A stretch of DNA of 40,170 nucleotides, taken from assembly GCA_025399215.1 (NCBI GenBank), contig MU621246.1:1-40170 (forward strand). Reading direction: 5' to 3'. Position 1 is the first letter of the stretch; every line of letters starts with the position of its first letter. Shown here piece after piece: positions 20,772-31,782 of the stretch. Under the pieces are notes generated by a model. The model was given only the letters and a program-made list of their open reading frames with translations, did not search any database and was not told where the DNA came from. Source of the stretch: Globomyces pollinis-pini. Lineage: Eukaryota; Chytridiomycota; Chytridiomycetes; Rhizophydiales; Globomycetaceae. A program made the position numbers and the translations under genes.

Positions 20772-22014
20772 CTAAATTTGGCCAGCTGGATGACTAAATA
20801 ACCACTCTACAGCAGCTAATGAAATAATTAGCACTGTAAAAAAGATACCTTCTACATTTCCTCCAGTCATTTGCAACGCGCGGATATTTTCGGTCGGATT
20901 GAAGAAACCCATGTCTTGTAGTTGTGCCAATTGAGTTTGATAAAGTATTTCCTATCATAAGAATTATACAAAAATACAGGAGGTTGGCTTGGTGTTGTTG
21001 CAGCTGCACCTGCTCCCCTTGCACCCATTAACATTTGCATCATAGCAGGATTAAACATTGGGTTAGCAGCTGGATTTGGAGCAGTTCCTGCACCAGCGGC
21101 AGGTGGACTAGTTGCAGCATTATCTGCATAAGGGTTAGCGAATCCACCACCGAGGGCTATGTGTCAATAAACTGATCTTACCAGGATTCTGTCCGTACAT
21201 ATTGGCTAAAGGGTTTGCACCTGCCCCCATTCCTCCCATTCCTCCCATTCCACCCATCATTTGTTGCATTTGCAGCATTTGCTGAATGACTTGCGGATTA
21301 GCTAAATCTGATTAGTAATCAACAACAACGAACACATCATTTGTTGGAACTGTGGATCCCGCATTTGTTGACGGATTTCTGGAGTGATCATTCCGGCTAA
21401 TTGTGGGTTAGATGCTATCATCATATCCAGCATTTGAGGGTTAGAAAGCATTTGAGACATCATAGTGGCAAACATTGCTTAAATTATTAATACCAATAAT
21501 TACGATCATTCATCATTTGAGCTGGGTTTGGCATTCCGGCACCCATTGGCATTCCACCTCCCATCGGCATTCCAGCACCCATGGATGGAAAACCACCTTG
21601 AGGGGATTGACCAAACATATTGAAAGGATTGACAGGAGGTGCAGCAGCAGCAGGGGTAGAAGATACAGCAGGGGTAGAAGCAGCAGCAGCTGGTGCAGGA
21701 GCAGCAGCTTTTGGCTTATTTGCTCGTACCAAATGAACCCTACATTCAATAGTTGAATCCTTACGTATTTCCTTCACTCAGTTTATAAACTGCCAGGGAT
21801 TCTTCATCTTTAAGCACTTTTCCAGCAAAGATCAAACGTTGATCGGTAGGTGCAGTTGGTGAAGTATCTTTAAAGTGAGTTGTAATGGCTAAGTATTCCA
21901 ATCAATCTACTCCAATTTACCTTCCTTTAATTCCAATACTTTCGCTTCTGAATCAATCGATATCGAGAATGCGGATTCGTTGGAACATTTAATTTTAACA
22001 TTGATTGGGGCCAT
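20772..22014 (-). CDS. DSK2: Ubiquilin/Dsk2 proteasome shuttle protein
   Basis: A 347-residue protein in eight exons (22014-21921, 21888-21765, 21739-21504, 21477-21334, 21301-21182, 21156-20978, 20951-20849, 20815-20772). The N-terminal ubiquitin-like domain ([14 protein letters not shown]...[17 protein letters not shown]) leads to an Ala/Pro linker and Met/Gln/Pro-rich STI1-like repeats ([24 protein letters not shown]). The C-terminal UBA reads [34 protein letters not shown]. The UbL docks on the proteasome and the UBA holds ubiquitylated clients, so the protein delivers substrates for degradation. The intron at 21302-21333 has a less usual GTTCGT donor, but it gives the family motif MMSNPQ and keeps the frame. 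Confidence 0.92.
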
Positions 22015-22179
22015 TGAAAATGTTGTGGAAAATTAACAAAAGAAATTAATCTGTATTGGTACGTGTTCATTTAAAGTACTTCAAATTCATCGTACAGATG
22101 GTGAAAGTAGGTTCAATTCAAATACTGATGTTAATGAGAGTGTGGAGATATACAAATCAGGTTTATTAATTGTAATAGT

Positions 22180-22803
22180 TCAAGTTCGTAACTTTTTGTT
22201 GGGACCTTCAGCACTATCTAGATCTCTCTTAGGTGGAGGCCCAGGAGGACCTGGTGGTCTCATACCTGGCATACCAGGACGGAACATTGGCATTCCTGGA
22301 AACATCGGCATTCCATTAGGTCCCATTGGTGGTGGTGGTAAGATGGGCATTCCATTTGGACCTATAGGCATGCCTATTGGGAATCCGTTTGGTCCTAACG
22401 GAACACCTGGAGGAAACATCCCTGGAGGAGGTCTGGGAAATCCACCTGGAGGCATTCCCGGGGGAAACATTGGAGGGCGAGCCATTTGTTTCTGTTGTCT
22501 CATACCAGGCGTTGTGAGTTCTAATACTGTTAGATTAAAAACCATCACCAGGAAATCCACCCAATCCAGCATAGACATAAGCTTTTGTAATATTATTGAT
22601 AATAGACTGTACTTTATATCCATCCAATTCTAATAGTCAATAAAATCTGTATTCCCAACCTGCATAGTAATTCTGAACATGCATTTTATGTTTCCAACCT
22701 GAATTATGATCTCTCCTCACTCGCGGTGAATCATGTGTCAAGTAAATATCACAGTAGTCTATATGTCAATTGATCCATCTTTACCACAGTAATATTTGGG
22801 CAT
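22180..22803 (-). CDS. SNRPC: U1 small nuclear ribonucleoprotein C (U1-C)
   Basis: A 179-residue protein from exons 22803-22785, 22758-22660, 22629-22549 and 22520-22180. The N-terminal U1-C type zinc finger has C6, C9, H24 and H30 within [18 protein letters not shown] and is followed by [14 protein letters not shown] and QSIINNIT. The rest is Met/Pro/Gly-rich, ending in a basic KKLRT. U1-C stabilises pairing of U1 snRNA with the 5' splice site, which matters in a genome this dense in introns. The last intron is placed at 22521-22548 (28 nt). A 22-nt alternative using a GTTTTT donor also keeps the frame. Confidence 0.9.
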
Positions 22804-22848
22804 GATTCAACTTGTGATGAAAAAAATGTAAAATTACAAGACAAGCAG

Positions 22849-22920
22849 ATTATACTGGAAATCTTATAACTTATTTAGCACGTATGTGAAAGTACTTCAT
22901 TAGAAGATTTCCAGTATAAT
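22849..22920. repeat. 17-bp perfect inverted repeat with 38-nt loop
   Basis: Left arm 22849-22865 (ATTATACTGGAAATCTT) and right arm 22904-22920 are exact reverse complements. It lies 46 nt upstream of the U1-C start and downstream of the dienelactone hydrolase stop. It could be a hairpin RNA, a protein-binding site or a relic of a small inverted-repeat element. Confidence 0.8.
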
Positions 22921-23008
22921 TAGTATGCCTTTGTACAATAAAATACTTCCATAAGATCAATACCAATATAAATGATAGCTAATGAATGGTGTTATATTTA
23001 AGACAATC

Positions 23009-23876
23009 TTAAACTAAATAAGTGTTAAAAAAGTCAACAGTATGTTGCATAGCAAGCTTGCAAATAACTGGATCGTGTGGATAAGCTGGAGCTTCTTCAT
23101 TCATAAACGCATGGTTGCCATCAATATATCGATGAAATTCTGCAATTGACCCTTGGCGTGCTACAGCTTCGTATTTGCCATCTGCGTGTCGAAATTGTGA
23201 TACAGTCAGATGTCCAGCTTTTGTGATGGTCTCTTTCAAGTCATCCGCAGCCTTGAATGTGAATAAAATGATGTTACTTTGATATCACTGAATCCAGGTG
23301 ACATATCTTTATCACCAAAATGGAATTGAATAGGGGTTTTAAGGTCAGCGGGGTTTGCAAATCCAACTGGAGGGATACCATAAAAACATGATCTACCATG
23401 GTCATTAATATAAATGTTCGTACCCCGCATTAATCTCCTTGATGTGAACACATGATGCAATAGTCTAATATAGATTAAAACGATCTGGTTTGATACCAAT
23501 GCTCCACCCATACAGAATCCAGTAATTCCAATCTTGGTGCATCCTTGACTTTTAAGGTATTCGCAGGCATTTCGGATATCAACTAAAGCATTCGGCCAAT
23601 CAAGGCTACCTATTTTAAGTAACAATATAAGTACCCATTAGGTGATTAGCTTCATCGGCAACAGTAGCAACTTTACCACGGTAGAGATCTGGAGTAATTG
23701 CCAATGCATTCAAGGCAGTTGCGAAACGACCAGTCATATTCTTGATATGTTGATTGAGACCCCACCTTCCAGTTAGAAGCATTCGCTTACCATTCTTGAA
23801 TCACGATGATCCCTACCTTTGATCCTGCTTGCCCTGCGACATAATATGGTACATCTTTGTACGTGATACTGCTCAT
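23009..23876 (-). CDS. Dienelactone hydrolase family protein (alpha/beta hydrolase)
   Basis: A 242-residue protein in six exons (23876-23791, 23765-23635, 23609-23497, 23464-23424, 23392-23278, 23251-23009). Motifs appear in order: IVIQEWWGLNQHIK, ITPDLYRGKVA, GITGFCMGGAL (nucleophile Cys), FYGIPPVGFANPADL, IQFHFGDKDMSPG (Asp) and GNHAFMNE (His). This is the complete Cys-Asp-His triad of the family. In bacteria it opens dienelactones during chloroaromatic breakdown; the natural substrate of fungal members is mostly unknown. The 41-nt fourth exon is tiny but needed for the IASCVHIKEINAG segment. Length is normal (~240). Confidence 0.9.
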
Positions 23877-23969
23877 TATTGGGAAAAGATTTTCCAGTCA
23901 AACTCGGATAAATACAAGACCAAGTCACAAAAACATGACTTAAAAATAGACATCAACTATATTAAATAC

Positions 23970-24896
23970 TTAATCCCAATCATCATCATCATCTTCGACT
24001 ACTTGCTTCTTGCCATGGAAATTGATATGGAATTTTTCCAGCCTCTCTTCTTCATCTTCATCATCGTCCACCTTTTGGCCACCAGAGAGAGCTCCTAAGC
24101 CTTTCAAGAAAATCTCCACATTTTCTACCGTTGTAGCCTTTCCTCCAAATGTACTAAGTCCAACGATTTGTCGTTGTAATTCACCTTTTCCATATACCAA
24201 TAAAGTAGGAACGTTTCTAAAAAGTTAACATTCTGATTGGATGAAATTATATATATGAATTCGTATAATGGTGTAAAAATGGTAATTACTTGTCTGGGTA
24301 GTTTTCAATGCACATATCAGCTTTGATTTTCACAAATTTGGTAGCCTTATACTTTGTGGCCAATCGATCCAAGATAGCAGTCATTAACTTTGAATCAGAT
24401 ATGTATGTTTGATAGAGATTAACCTGATAATGAATCATTTTAGAGTAAAAAATACCACCACCCAATGAGTCGTGGACGCATTTGTAACTTGTTGTTGATA
24501 ATCTGGTTTGGTGATCTCCAAGACAGATCCAAAAATCTCTGCTTTCAACTGTGATTTAATAGCATCCATCCTTTGCTTTCGATAATGTCTACACATTACA
24601 AGAAAATATATACTCCAAAATGCGATCATCCTCCAAATCATCATCTTCCAACTCATCCAATTCGTCCAAATCTCTTTTTTCCAATGGTTTGAATTGTTGT
24701 TCTTGAATGCTACCAGAAGTCAATCAAATCCAACTTACGCTTCATCAATCCATTCAATAATCTGCTCCTCTTTGATTTCTGGAATAATTCCCTTTTCTCT
24801 TAAAATATCATTCCACTCTTTGGTCAGTCAAAACAATTCAAACCTAAACCAATCAAACCAAAGAGTCTTACCGGTGTCTTCATTTGGATTTGCCAT
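23970..24896 (-). CDS. PLP2: Phosducin-like protein 2/3 (PLP2, CCT co-chaperone)
   Basis: A 237-residue protein from exons 24896-24872, 24817-24739, 24709-24614, 24588-24456, 24423-24290 and 24216-23970. The start MANPNEDTEWNDILREKGIIP matches the N-terminus of PDCL3/Plp2. An acidic helix (ELDELEDDDLEDDRILEHYRKQRM) and a thioredoxin-like fold (FGSVLEITKPDY, HWVVVNLYQ, FVKIKADMCIENYPDKNVPTLLVYGKGEL) follow, then an acidic tail ending DDDWD. The family helps the CCT chaperonin fold actin, tubulin and G-protein subunits. The first intron is 54 nt with an internal AG|GT, and the last is 73 nt; both exceed the local norm. Confidence 0.88.
24818..24871 (-). other. Double-length intron with internal AG|GT (28 + 26 nt) in PLP2
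   Basis: Read on the minus strand, the intron runs from GTAAGACTC to CCAAAG. In its middle the sequence GGTTTAG|GTTTG divides it into two pieces, each with the size and ends of a normal local intron. Removing all 54 nt restores the DTEWNDIL core. Confidence 0.6.
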
Positions 24897-25220
24897 CTCA
24901 AAAGCAAAACTTTTCCAGTCACCAAACTGTCAATCAACTCTTTCAAACAAACATTGTCAAGCAATTAAAGAAACTGGTATACTTATGATCAAATTGTTCA
25001 CTATAAAACAGCTAAACAGTCCATAAATACACTGTACTGTCCATATTTTATACTTATAAACCTATGAATTATTTACAAAACATTGATTAAGAAATCAAAT
25101 CAAATCATTCGTATTTAATGTTACGGTTAATTCAGTGAATTGCCACGTATTCATACATTTGATGAAATCTTCAATTTTCACAACGGAGTTATTAATAACA
25201 ACTAAAATTCTATTAGTACA
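24897..25220. other. Divergent promoter between PLP2 and the Mtc1-like gene
   Basis: 324 nt of AT-rich sequence between two ATGs facing apart. There is a weak TATA-like run near 25047. No gene or RNA is seen. Confidence 0.5.
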
Positions 25221-26889
25221 ATGACCAGTCGAGATACTCAGAAAGAAGTGATGGAGTAATGATCCAATCGTTTGATTTAACAATTAGTTTCCTTGATTCC
25301 TTGGACACTTTAAATGTCAGTAGTCAACCAACCTCTCAACCATCGAAATTGACCCAACCTCCTAAATTCGTACCCTTTAATAGATCGGCTACTGCCGGAT
25401 CATCCACCCCTGGTACTTCTAGAAATCCTTCTGCTACTCCTTTGAAGCAACCTTCCAATCCACAAACTACACCCAACACGAACAATCCTTCAAATCCTAA
25501 TTTAAAGTTTACTCCAAATTCTTCTCCCTCATCTAGTCCACAGATTAATCAAAATTATCCATTTAAATCTGCCAATATACAACCTCCTTCAACCATTCCA
25601 GCTTTGGCTAAACAGACTTCCACCTCATCATTTAAAAAATTCACCCCTGAAGGAACAGGTTCGGTGAGTCAATCAAAATACCAGCCAGTTAATTTACCAC
25701 CAAATGCAGAACAAACGTTTCCACCACCACCTTCAACTACCAGTTATGCTTCACCACCATCTACCAATTATCCCCCTTCCAGTAATAATTTTGCTCCCCC
25801 ACCAGTCAATAATTATTCCAGTGCACATTCCACTCATCCTCCACTCTTTCCAAATGAAACCCCGCCTCCAGGATCGAACGTAAACACAGTTCCAAATTCA
25901 TCATTCGCACCTCCTGTTAATCCCACTCAAACGTCAGGATTCGCACCACCACCAGTGTTTAGTGTTCATAATAATCTTCCGCATCAAAAACAGAAGTCAC
26001 CAACCCAAAAAGCTAAACGAACTGGTTATGTACCATCGTTCCAACCATTACCACCCGGTGCAAACATGCCCGAACCGATAGCACAAGAGCCAATTATAAA
26101 CAATGAGAATCGCGCAGACGATGGAGGATGGTCATGGAATAGTGTGTGGAATACTGCATCGAAAGGACTGGAAAATGCCAAACAGCTTGCTGGTACAGCA
26201 GCTCAAGTTGTGGGATCAAGTGAAACTGTCAAAGGTCTGGTTCCCGAAATTCAAAAATTATGTAATTAAGTAACATTGTAACTTTACTTAGCAAAACTTG
26301 TTGCTCCACCAATCGAGGGAACTCCTGCTAAATTCCCAGGAAAAGTTGGGATCTACCTTGGTGCGTCCTTAATGGACACGAAACTACGACATCAATGTTT
26401 AATCCATTGTAAACAGAGTGCAACTGAAATGTGGCTAGAACGTCGTGCACCATATCATAACACAACACCACTGTGTGATGATGTAGATGTGATTTTTATC
26501 GAAGATCCTAACCCAATCTTAGCCACTAGTCTACAGCAGGCAGTATCACTAGCTGAAGTAAGTTATTGTTAATTTATATTTAGGTAACATTGGAAAAATT
26601 ACAAAACCAAGCAAATACTGATTATTCTTCGAATCGTAAAGCATTATTCGTCATTCAACCTTTTACAACATCTATTGAATCAATGATTACTGATACTGAA
26701 ACTCATGTATCTTACTATTGCAGCCTAGTATGTGATTCAGAAAAAGGATTGGTGACTGCTCGCTGTATTTCTCAATCCATTAGTCAAGCATCAGATGAGG
26801 GTTGGAAGACTCAGCAATCAGTTCGTGTTTTGGGCACTGCTATTGTAGATGTGTTGGAAGAATTCATGATTTCAGTCTTGAAGCAATAA
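25221..26889 (+). CDS. Mtc1/DUF5427-like protein
   Basis: A 526-residue protein from exons 25221-25255, 25288-26261, 26292-26557 and 26584-26889 (introns 32, 30, 26 nt). It starts MTSRDTQKEVMDFLDSLDTLN, followed by about 280 residues rich in Pro, Ser, Asn and Thr with PP and SFAPP words. A GGWSWNSVWNTASKGLENAKQ segment and a globular C-terminal half follow. The FLDSLD start, the GGW..W amphipathic segment and an IEDPNPILATSLQ-like strand fit the fungal Mtc1 (maintenance of telomere capping 1) family, whose yeast member associates with COPI or vesicle traffic. This is recognition by pattern only. The 12-residue first exon was chosen because it restores FLDSLD. Confidence 0.6.
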
Positions 26890-27012
26890 AAACTTTAAAG
26901 TGTTAGTATTTTGACGTTTTTCTATTGTTTTGGAATCAACTCAATTAGTTCGGTATTTGCACACAACCTTTGATTTGACACCATTCTCATGGCTTATATT
27001 AGTTCCATAATA

Positions 27013-29688
27013 CTATTTTGCATCCAATTCGATTACAAGTTCCTCTTCCTCTTCAACTATTTTCTTGGATTTTTTTGATTTTTTGGAAGATTTCTTTTTC
27101 TTTTTAGATACTTTATCAGGAGATGGGATATTTTCAAATTCAACACCATCCTCAGCAGTATTTAATTCATATTTCTTTGGTTTTGGTCTTTGTAAGACGG
27201 AATTCAATCTGCCATCTGAATTACTTTCAATCATAAGTGGTTCATCAATAGATAATCGAACAATTGGAATTTGATCTTCAAATTCTTGTGCTGTTAATTT
27301 AGCACTCTTCATTGGACTTGTATCGGAATCCAGATAAAATGGGTCAATTCTTAACCGTTCATTCTCATTTTCGGTTCCCTATCATCAAAAATACATTGCT
27401 TACGTTAGAGTTAGATTGTTGATTAGATTGCTCCAAATGTAATACATTCTTGAAAAGATTTTTAAATTCGTTTACTGTTGGTTCAAGCAACCATGTGTTC
27501 AAGTCTAGGTCATCAGGCACTTGAATATTCTCTTGAGCTCGTTGAGCAACAACATTCAGTTCTCCAGTAAATATACTTTGCATTGCTGGATATGACCATG
27601 GATAACCATTCTTTTCACCTTCCTCAAACCAAGGATTATTTTTATCAACAGGCGTGTGAAGTTTTTCCAATTGTTGAAAGTGGTCATTCACAAATTCCTT
27701 CACTAAAGATGCCTAGAAAAATCAAATATTCAAATATTACTCTATCTTGCACCTCTATATCAGGAGATTTGATGAATATGTCCAGTTGCATCATATGAGC
27801 CTCTAACTGAATTGTGGTGACGGTTTTAGGAAATTTAGTGAATATCTTGAAGAAACTGAATAGGAAAACAACTTGAACTGATGATGGCAATACGGATATG
27901 TTTGAGGACAAAAGAGTTTCCAATAACAATTGAGTTTCAATCTCCTCACTAAATTTAATTAGCATGCTGTGGTTACTTGAAATATTCGCCACAAATCCAA
28001 GCAGCAGCTTCAAGCACTTGACACATGTTGTATGGTTGATTCACCGATGCTATCACCTTGGTATCGGACAATAAAGGTATCTGATTCTGTAAATTCACTA
28101 ATGGATTACCAATTTTTGAATGCTGAACGATCTTATATCTTTCACGCGAACGCAAAGATCAATTAACTGATCACGTACAAGATGTCCAACGTTGAGTCCA
28201 GGAAAGTGTGTTAGATCAATTAGAACTTCAATATACCATTCAAAGTTGTCTAAATGCTTATACAAATCATTGCTACAAGCTGCAATAATTGTTTTAGCAA
28301 CCAATGAACGATATTCCACCTCATCTGATAGTAAATTTGTTGAGTCATATCCTGATAAATGAACAAGCAATCGTTTCACAATTCCAAAGAGAGTTTTGTT
28401 GTTTACCTATGAATGAGAATGTGAGCTTATACCAATCCAGATATCAACTCTACAGATCTCATTCTTATACTAACGTCACCATCTTCCAGGCATTTTAAAA
28501 TGATATCTCGATGTTCAGCAACAGCTTTTGGTCGAACTTTTAACAATTTTCCCAATGCAAACAACCCCAAATATTTTACTGATATGTTAAATAAGGAAAC
28601 AAACAATTTTGGTCAGATTGTTCTAAAAATATTTTCAATTTGGATACACATAATCTTGCTAAACTATCGTCTTCAGATTGATCTGCTTCAATTATTCCTC
28701 CAACAATCAATGTTTGTATACACTCATAGACTACTGACATAGCCCGAGTGTTTTCAATAACTTTAATAATTGGATTTGTTAATTTCTTTATCAGTCTTGG
28801 TTCAAATGGAGTCAATGAAGCAAACTAAAATATAAACATAATAGCTGATGAATACCAATTTGATTATTTTAATCAACATCCAATTGTTTGATCCGGATGT
28901 TAATAGCGAAAACAATTGAGGTGCTAAAGGTAAATAAGCTTTTGGGTTTCGTTTTGCTAGTTCACAGATAACGGTAACTGCCGTACATATCACCCCTGAG
29001 TTTTCATCTTCCAACTTCTCTTTCAATCTCGGGAATGAAACACTGAGTGCTTGAGGGTATTGAAGGAAGATACTGTATAATACTACGTTATTAATCATTC
29101 AAATCAAGACCTAATAGAGCTCGTTTTCGGATATATGCATGTGAATGATTCAACATTGCTAGGACATCTTTTCGATTAAAACTGAATTTAAATTACCCAT
29201 GTATAAATCTCTAGCCAAATCTGGAGTAACAATTTGGGCAAGTGTGTGTAGAGCCATAATTGTTTCTGTAATATCGTTTGATGCTAAATCCTAGCACATA
29301 AGCTTGATGTTATTCATACTTTCTTGATAAGATTGGTACATAACATTATGACATCTGTTTCTGCCGAGAACGATAGGGCAGCAGCTAAATATCCAACTTT
29401 CTAATGGTCAAAGTAATCGAGTTATACTTTATGTGCCAATTTTGGGGAAGACATTATTTCAATAACATGGAAGGATGCCCAAGACATATCAAATCCCATT
29501 GTATGTAGCTAAAGATAAGTTTTGTAATATGATACAGCACATAATTTTTGGATTGCATTCGTTTTGATATCCAAATCCAGTTTTACCTCCTTTTGTATTT
29601 CCAAGAGTGCATTTTGAATGAATTTATCCTCGTTGTTTTTATTCGTTCTAATCCCTCTAATCAAATCCGTAACACTCCTCTCAAACAT
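27013..29688 (-). CDS. APL5: AP-3 adaptor complex subunit delta
   Basis: A 782-residue protein in 13 exons; introns at 29509-29535, 29401-29427, 29291-29319, 29168-29196, 29083-29110, 28825-28855, 28579-28604, 28407-28432, 28087-28109, 27949-27976, 27713-27740 and 27379-27403. It starts MFERSVTDLIRGIRTNKNNED. The HEAT trunk carries FPRLKEKLEDENSGV, VICELAKRNPKAYLPLAPQLF, NNWMLIKIIKLFASLTPFEPRL, DNFEWYIEVLIDLTH and AAAWICGEYF, all typical of delta-adaptin. Then come PDDLDLNTWLLEP, IPIVRLSIDEPL and a Lys/Ser-rich tail. AP-3 sorts cargo from Golgi or endosomes to the vacuole. The C-terminus stops after the basic tail and lacks an ear domain, as in fungal Apl5. The 23-nt intron at 28087 is among the shortest. 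Confidence 0.93.
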
Positions 29689-29839
29689 CTTCAAATAGTT
29701 GTATTATTTTGGTAAGATTACGGAATATGTTCAAGGTAGTTTCGTCACGAAAGAATGAACTTTTTCTTCACCCTAAACTCGTCTGACACTATGATCAGAA
29801 TGAATAGAAAATCTAAATTTATTCAACAAATATGTTATA

Positions 29840-31053
29840 TTATTTCTTTTTGGCATCTGGAGTTGTCACTTTGGAGACATCTTTGACTGGACTACCAACC
29901 TTGTCATCTGATTTTATCAATGGAGGAGTTGCTTTAGCAAGTGCTTCCTTGAATTGCGTTGCAACAGAATTGTTTTTTAACTTGCACAAAAACTTCATCA
30001 GCTTCCCATTTTCACTGGCAACAAATTCTACATATTGCTCATTTCTTAAATGCATAGGCATTTCAGGTTGAATACGAACGTTTAAGATTAATCTGAGAAC
30101 AACGTCACTTCGCATAACTACAGATATTAATTTCAATTATTTTTACCCAATCTATTCTTTTGAGGAGAAATCTCACTAATCTTTAATAACCCTATTCCTC
30201 GCTCGTGCCATTCACCGCCTTCCCAAGAGAATAATTTTAATCGGGTCTAATGATAAGTTTCGATCATTTTACAGAATATAACAAAGTTTCCCCTTCCTCT
30301 CCAGTTATACCTAAAATTAGGTATCAATTACTGCTATAACATACTGTCCTGGATCTGAAATGCTGGGTTTTGATCTAAACTCACTGTTTTAACCTGAGTA
30401 ATCAACTTTGACGGTGTATTCAGAGTGGAATCCTTCAAATCTTTTGTAGGGGTGCTTAAAAGTTGTGCAAATGACTGAGATACCCCTGTTTTTGCTGCAG
30501 GTGATGCGAGAAAGGATCCAGTAGTGGATGAAGAAAACTTGGCAAATCCTGAACTGTTCGAAGCCTATGTTTAATAGTTCGGATTTACCGCTTCTTGAAT
30601 GAATTTTGGAACTGCAGAATTTTGGGATTGGAATTGTCCCAAAGATGATGGCTTGATACCCCCACCAACAGCATTTACTGTTTTCACTGTAGATACTTTC
30701 GCGGTTGAGTTCCTAGTTGGGGAATCTGGATCCAAGTCCTCCCAGGTGGTATCACTAGTAGTTTTCCCCGCAAATTGTGATTTCATTGCAGTAGTAGATG
30801 GAGCATCTGTGGGACTTTTGGAGTTGTCAATCAGGATTTTTTTTGTAGGAATCATTGATTCTTCGTTTAGATTCCTCTTTTTGTTTTCAGGTGATTTGGG
30901 GGCCTTTTCTGGGGAATTAGGAGCTTTAGTGACTTTTGTAGGTGATTCATCTAATTTCTGAGAAACCACTTTGGTTTTAGATGGTGAGTTTGGAACAGAT
31001 GATTTCTCTGATTTGGGAGATTCTTGCTTATGCTTAATAGTCTCGTCTTTCAT
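29840..31053 (-). CDS. Ran-binding-domain protein (Yrb2/RanBP3/Nup50 type)
   Basis: A 366-residue protein from exons 31053-30589, 30564-30345, 30310-30273, 30246-30147 and 30117-29840. The N-terminal half is Ser/Pro/Lys-rich with many SP and SPSK sites and a likely NLS (KKRNLNEES...KKIL). A short F-x-x-F region (FAKFSSSTTGSFLASP) leads to a C-terminal Ran-binding domain. There GETLLYSTRLKLFSWEGGEWHERGIGLLKI is followed by NRLVMRSDVVLRLILNVRI and ENGKLMKFLCKLKN. A C-terminal RanBD after a disordered NLS region fits nuclear export or import cofactors of the Yrb2/RanBP3 or Nup50 group. Which of the two cannot be settled. The 38-nt exon is required by the frame. Confidence 0.82.
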
Positions 31054-31206
31054 CTTCACTGATCAAAAACTACTGTGTAAAAATACCTTGAACTTGATAT
31101 GCAACTGGTGTAAGAATAAAAAAAATTAGGACAGAAACTACCAACAAAAATCATAATTTATTATAAGAGTATGTAGAGAAGATATGAGATGTCACCATAT
31201 TAGTAG

Positions 31207-31502
31207 TTAAACAATACCTCCCAACCTTGTATTCATAAATCTGATACCAGTCTGAATTTTAAGTATACATTGAATGAAATACCTCGTAAAGCTCTTTGTT
31301 GTCTTTTACCAACTGATTCTTTCGGAATTCATTCGTAATCCTATTTTTTACATATTCACTATCAGAATATTGTAATGTCCTATTAAAACGTTAATGGATG
31401 GTAAATGTACCTAAACAATGAGCTATATTCAGCGTCTGATTACTTCGTTTGTCTTATCAATTGTCTATACAAACTGATTATCCGTTGCTTACTGACTAAC
31501 AT
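31207..31502 (-). CDS. LYR-motif microprotein, MIEF1-MP (L0R8F8)-like mitoribosome assembly factor
   Basis: A 66-residue protein in three small exons (31502-31444, 31379-31283, 31251-31207). It opens MLVSKQRIISLYRQLIRQTK, a classic LYR motif. It continues YSDSEYVKNRITNEFRKNQ and ends FMNTRLGGIV. Length, the LYRxLxRQ, the EFRKN block and the FxNxxLGxI end match the human microprotein translated from the MIEF1 upstream ORF. That protein joins MALSU1 and mitochondrial acyl carrier protein on the assembling large mitoribosomal subunit. Here it appears to be a standalone gene. The match is by recognition, so other small LYRM proteins remain possible. The first intron (31380-31443) is double length. 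Confidence 0.72.
31380..31443 (-). other. Double-length intron with internal AG|GT (33 + 31 nt) in the LYR gene
   Basis: On the minus strand, the intron runs from GTAATCAG to TTTTAATAG. In its middle, CATTGTTTAG|GTACATTTAC splits it into two parts, each a complete normal-sized intron by its ends. The second half has a CATTAAC branch-like word. Removing the whole restores the QTKTLQYSDSEY reading. Confidence 0.6.
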
Positions 31503-31593
31503 TTTGGAATAGGAAAGTTAAAAAAAACCTAAACTCCAAAAAATAATGTTTCTATACTCTTAGTTGTGTATCTCTTTATAGATTCATTAATAC

Positions 31594-31695
31594 TTAAGGC
31601 AATAAACAACCCGTAGCAGCAGATTGAATGTTGGATTGAGTGAAATCAGCTACTGCAAGTAAAGTAGTTAGGTTGTAGTAAATTATCTCTGACAT
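31594..31695 (-). CDS. Possible 33-codon small ORF, unassigned
   Basis: An ATG-initiated frame for 33 residues ending SAATGCLLP lies between the LYR gene and the SMI1-like gene. I recognise no family. The segment also contains CCTAACTACTTTACTTGCAG, which looks like an intron 3' end and could mark a spliced leader exon for the LYR transcript. It may be noise. Confidence 0.15.
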   Translation of the reverse strand: MSEIIYYNLTTLLAVADFTQSNIQSAATGCLLP

Positions 31696-31782
31696 TTTAT
31701 TACTAATTGTTATGGTACCTAAACCTGTTTTTTTTACCAATGTAAACTGTAACTGAACTCTGAAAGATTCTTTCTTTTTTTG

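Noticed and set aside
22142..22633. Gly/Pro-rich 163-codon frame on the + strand
   Set aside because: It is the antisense of the Met/Pro/Gly tail of U1-C; the minus strand has a full zinc finger and consistent splicing.
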